From assembly GCF_000376565.1 (NCBI RefSeq), contig NZ_BARG01000014.1:186001-250000 (forward strand): a DNA stretch of 64,000 nucleotides. The letters are read 5' to 3'. Made by a program: the position numbers and the translations under genes. Shown in pieces: positions 62,121 through 64,000 of the stretch (the first letter of the stretch is position 1; each line of letters begins with the position of its first letter). The notes below the pieces were generated by a model. The model was not told the origin of the DNA. It saw nothing but the letters and a program-made list of their open reading frames with translations, and ran no database searches. The DNA is from Streptomyces hokutonensis (GTDB lineage: Bacteria; Actinomycetota; Actinomycetes; Streptomycetales; Streptomycetaceae).

Positions 62121-62255
62121 TCGCGCAGTTCCCCGCGCCCCTAAAGAACAGGCCCGGTGGGGGTTGGTCGCGCGATCCCGGTGCCTGTAAGAGAACAGAG
62201 CGGGCCGGTGTTTTTTAGGGGCGCGGGGAACTGCGCGACCAGCCCCCACCGGGCC
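62121..62255. repeat. Interleaved long inverted repeats between sucD and the XRE-sigma gene
   Basis: A perfect 25-bp inverted pair (62121-62145 with 62214-62238, built on GCGCAGTTCCCCGCGCCCCT) overlaps a second 23-bp pair (62151-62173 with 62233-62255, one mismatch). The arms are interleaved, so they cannot both form hairpins at once. Sequences of the first type are dispersed in many Streptomyces genomes. Confidence 0.7.
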
Positions 62256-62259
62256 GCAC

Positions 62260-63396
62260 TCAACGACTCAACGGAAGCAGCCTTTCGGGCCCAGCGGTCA
62301 TCCCGCTACGCAGCCGGTCCCTCAGCGCTACCTCCTCCTCCGACGACGCCCCCTGCACCACCCGCGCCGGCACCCCCTCCACCCGCTGCCCCAACGGCAC
62401 CGGCGGCTCATAGTGTGTCGGCGCCGTCCGCAGCGTCAGCGTCGTCGCGCCGATGATCGTGACGGTGAACGCGATCGCCGCCCGGGTCCAGAACACGGTT
62501 CGGCGTTCACCCACGAAACGAACCACCGGCGGCTTGGCCGCGTGCAACCGCCCCGTGGAGGCCAGTTCGGTCAGCCGCCGGTGCAGTTCGGTCGGGTCGG
62601 ACAGCTCGGGGAGCCGCGCGGCCAGCGCCTCGCGCGCGTGCAGCAGCCGGTTCGCCGCGGCCGGCGTGCTCGCCTCCGTCTCCGCCGCCATCTCCGCGAG
62701 ACCGAGCCCGACACCGTCGTAGAGGAGAAGGGTTCGGCGGTACGACGGGGGGAGCTTGAGGAGGGCGGTGAGCAGGGCGCGGTCGGCGGGGGCCGGGGGT
62801 GGGGGTTCCGGGTGGCGGTATCTGGGGCGGAAGCGGTGCCAGGGGGAGAGCGCGTACTCGTACGCGACCGAGCGCACCCAGCCGGCCGGGTCGCGGTCGA
62901 CCGCCACCTCGGGCCAGCGCTGCCAGGCGGTCTGGAAGGCGCGCTCGACGGACTCCCGTGCCAACTCGCGCCGCCCGGTGAGCAGATAGGTCTGCCGTAC
63001 GAGGGAGGGCGCGCAGAACGCGTAGAGCGCGTCGAAGGCCTGAGCGGGGGTCAGGGGGGCGGGCGCCGGATCGGTGTGCGGTACGGGGATCTCGACCACG
63101 ACGATGTCGGCGTGCGGCGGCTCCGGTTGGGCCTCCGGCGCCGCCTCCTCCACCTCGGCTGCATCCACCTCTGCCTCTTCCACTGCGGGGGAGTCCTCGG
63201 TCAGGTCGTTGAGCAACTTCGCGTACGCTTCCCGTTTCCGGCCGCGTGGTGAGGTGCGGCCGGTCTCCCACGCGCGCACCGTCTCGCGGCTGACGCCGAC
63301 CCGCGTGGCGAGCTGAGCCTGCGTCAGGGACGCGGCCTCGCGCAGCCGTCGGCGTTCCTTGGGCGGCGGGAGCGGGGTTGCAGGGGTCTGCGTCAC
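62260..63396 (-). CDS. XRE helix-turn-helix / sigma-70-like / TM fusion protein
   Basis: A 378-residue fusion. An XRE-type helix-turn-helix lies at ~14-60 (LTQAQLATRVGVSRETVRAW). After an acidic Glu/Pro linker comes an ECF-sigma-like core: a region-2-like segment (FDALYAFCAPSLVRQTYLL, FQTAWQRWPEVAVDRDP) and a region-4-like segment (LPPSYRRTLLLYDGVGLGLA, STPAAANRLLHAREALAARL). The C-terminus has one TM helix (AAIAFTVTIIGATTLTL) and an extracytoplasmic tail. Region-2/4 motifs are recognisable but diverged, so activity as a sigma factor is uncertain. GTG 63396 has AAGGGG upstream. Confidence 0.8.
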   Translation of the reverse strand: MTQTPATPLPPPKERRRLREAASLTQAQLATRVGVSRETVRAWETGRTSPRGRKREAYAKLLNDLTEDSPAVEEAEVDAAEVEEAAPEAQPEPPHADIVVVEIPVPHTDPAPAPLTPAQAFDALYAFCAPSLVRQTYLLTGRRELARESVERAFQTAWQRWPEVAVDRDPAGWVRSVAYEYALSPWHRFRPRYRHPEPPPPAPADRALLTALLKLPPSYRRTLLLYDGVGLGLAEMAAETEASTPAAANRLLHAREALAARLPELSDPTELHRRLTELASTGRLHAAKPPVVRFVGERRTVFWTRAAIAFTVTIIGATTLTLRTAPTHYEPPVPLGQRVEGVPARVVQGASSEEEVALRDRLRSGMTAGPERLLPLSR

Positions 63397-63420
63397 CGGG
63401 TGCCCCTTCGTACGAAAAAG

Positions 63421-63432
63421 TACATAAATGTA
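63421..63432. promoter_or_regulatory. AT-rich palindromic operator candidate
   Basis: TACATAAATGTA (TACAT/ATGTA arms, 2-base centre) lies in an AT-rich island (63411-63436) 24 bases upstream of the XRE-sigma gene and 60 bases before the divergent DUF6350 gene. It could be bound by the XRE domain. Confidence 0.45.
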
Positions 63433-63492
63433 TATTGAGCGACACTTCGGGGGTTCGCCTGTTACGACGGAAAAGCGCGTGTCGTTGGGAGC

Positions 63493-64000
63493 ATGGCGGT
63501 CGTGATGCCGATGACCCACCGCCGACCGTCGTTGTCGCCCCTCCTCACCCGGATGCGCGACCGATCCCCCGGACTGGCCGCCAGCCTCTTGGGTGGCGCG
63601 GTCGCGGCGGGGCTCGGTCTCGGTTCGTTCGCCGTGCTCGTGATGGTGCTGTGGATCAGCTCGCCGTACCCGGACAGCGGACCCGGCGGCGCGCTGCACA
63701 TGGCCGCCGCGCTCTGGCTCCTCGCGCACGGCGTCGAACTGGTCCGCACCGACACCCTCTCCGGGATCCCCGCCCCCGTCGGCGTGACCCCGCTGCTCCT
63801 CCTCGTCCTGCCGGTCTGGCTGCTGCACCGGGCGGCCCGGGACGCGGTGCTGGGCGGAGCCGACGAGGACACCGACATCCCACCGGTCCCGGCCCGCACC
63901 GCCTGGACCGGCGTCGCCCTCGGCTACCTCGCCGTCGGCACCGCCGCCGCGCTCTACGCGTCCGGCGGCGAACTCTCCCCCTCCTGGAGCTGGACGGCGG
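63493..64000 (+). CDS. DUF6350-like polytopic membrane protein, N-terminal part
   Basis: Runs off the right edge. The visible 169 residues begin [12 protein letters not shown] and contain hydrophobic helices ([67 protein letters not shown]). This matches the DUF6350 membrane protein typically found between sucD and purN in Streptomyces, by recollection. Start ambiguous: ATG 63493, GTG 63502, ATG 63505 or ATG 63511; GGGAG at 63487-63491 fits 63502-63505 best. Incomplete. Confidence 0.75.
   Translation, partial: MAVVMPMTHRRPSLSPLLTRMRDRSPGLAASLLGGAVAAGLGLGSFAVLVMVLWISSPYPDSGPGGALHMAAALWLLAHGVELVRTDTLSGIPAPVGVTPLLLLVLPVWLLHRAARDAVLGGADEDTDIPPVPARTAWTGVALGYLAVGTAAALYASGGELSPSWSWTA

Overview
The window is a GC-rich actinobacterial chromosome segment, almost certainly Streptomyces. 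Third codon positions are nearly all G or C, GTG and TTG starts preceded by GGAGG-like sites are frequent, and the gene content is Streptomyces core: eukaryotic-type Ser/Thr kinases with extracellular tails, an LAXTG sortase substrate, NlpC/P60 and M23 cell-wall enzymes, and a guaA to sucCD stretch. From memory, not checked, the order resembles the conserved guaA-sucCD region of S. coelicolor. No rRNA, tRNA, CRISPR array or complete transposon was seen.

Layout. 1-5400: a tandem 102-bp repeat at the left edge, a membrane protein, a nucleotide-sugar dehydrogenase that lacks its catalytic Cys, glpD, and a serine beta-lactamase/DD-peptidase-like enzyme. 5573-21823: six paralogous one-TM kinase receptors. 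One of them (8158-10965) is a clear pseudokinase. The array is interrupted by a LamG protein, a small protein, an AraC regulator and a metallo-beta-lactamase-fold hydrolase. 21972-25411: an aldehyde dehydrogenase and a GMC (cholesterol oxidase-like) oxidase. 25486-30698: an LAETG surface protein, a membrane-anchored protein, chorismate mutase behind what looks like a Phe/Tyr attenuator, and guaA. 30716-35680: a PPOX-fold protein, a class II aldolase, a DUF4429/SHOCT protein, a membrane protein with a TIG-like tail, a small Cys-rich protein and a DoxX protein. 35688-39583: a divergent PspC/LiaF-like gene, PspC-histidine kinase and LuxR regulator set. 39641-48169: two NlpC/P60 proteins, a TDT transporter, pcrA/uvrD, an M23 peptidase and a tiny secreted peptide. 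48200-49884: a lipase and a B12-binding mutase subunit. 49943-58347: a divergent SWIM/DUF5691 and MoxR/DUF5682/VWA cluster. 58430-64000: secreted Pro-rich protein, sucCD, an XRE-sigma-TM fusion and the start of a DUF6350 membrane protein.

The most notable candidate system is the SWIM-DUF5691 / MoxR-DUF5682-50 aa ORF-VWA cluster. Its two arms are driven by a mirror-image pair of TTGTCAGTG promoter elements. The minus-strand copy fits the RecA-independent (PafBC-type) DNA-damage promoter pattern TTGTCRGTG-N8-TANNNT exactly, and the plus-strand copy misses by one base. The same pattern, perfect, precedes pcrA/uvrD in this window. This suggests that the cluster is a DNA-damage-inducible MoxR-VWA machine. 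Other points of interest are the pseudokinase with a roughly 330-residue insertion in its activation segment, the chorismate mutase leader peptide and attenuator, and the Cys-to-Ala nucleotide-sugar dehydrogenase.
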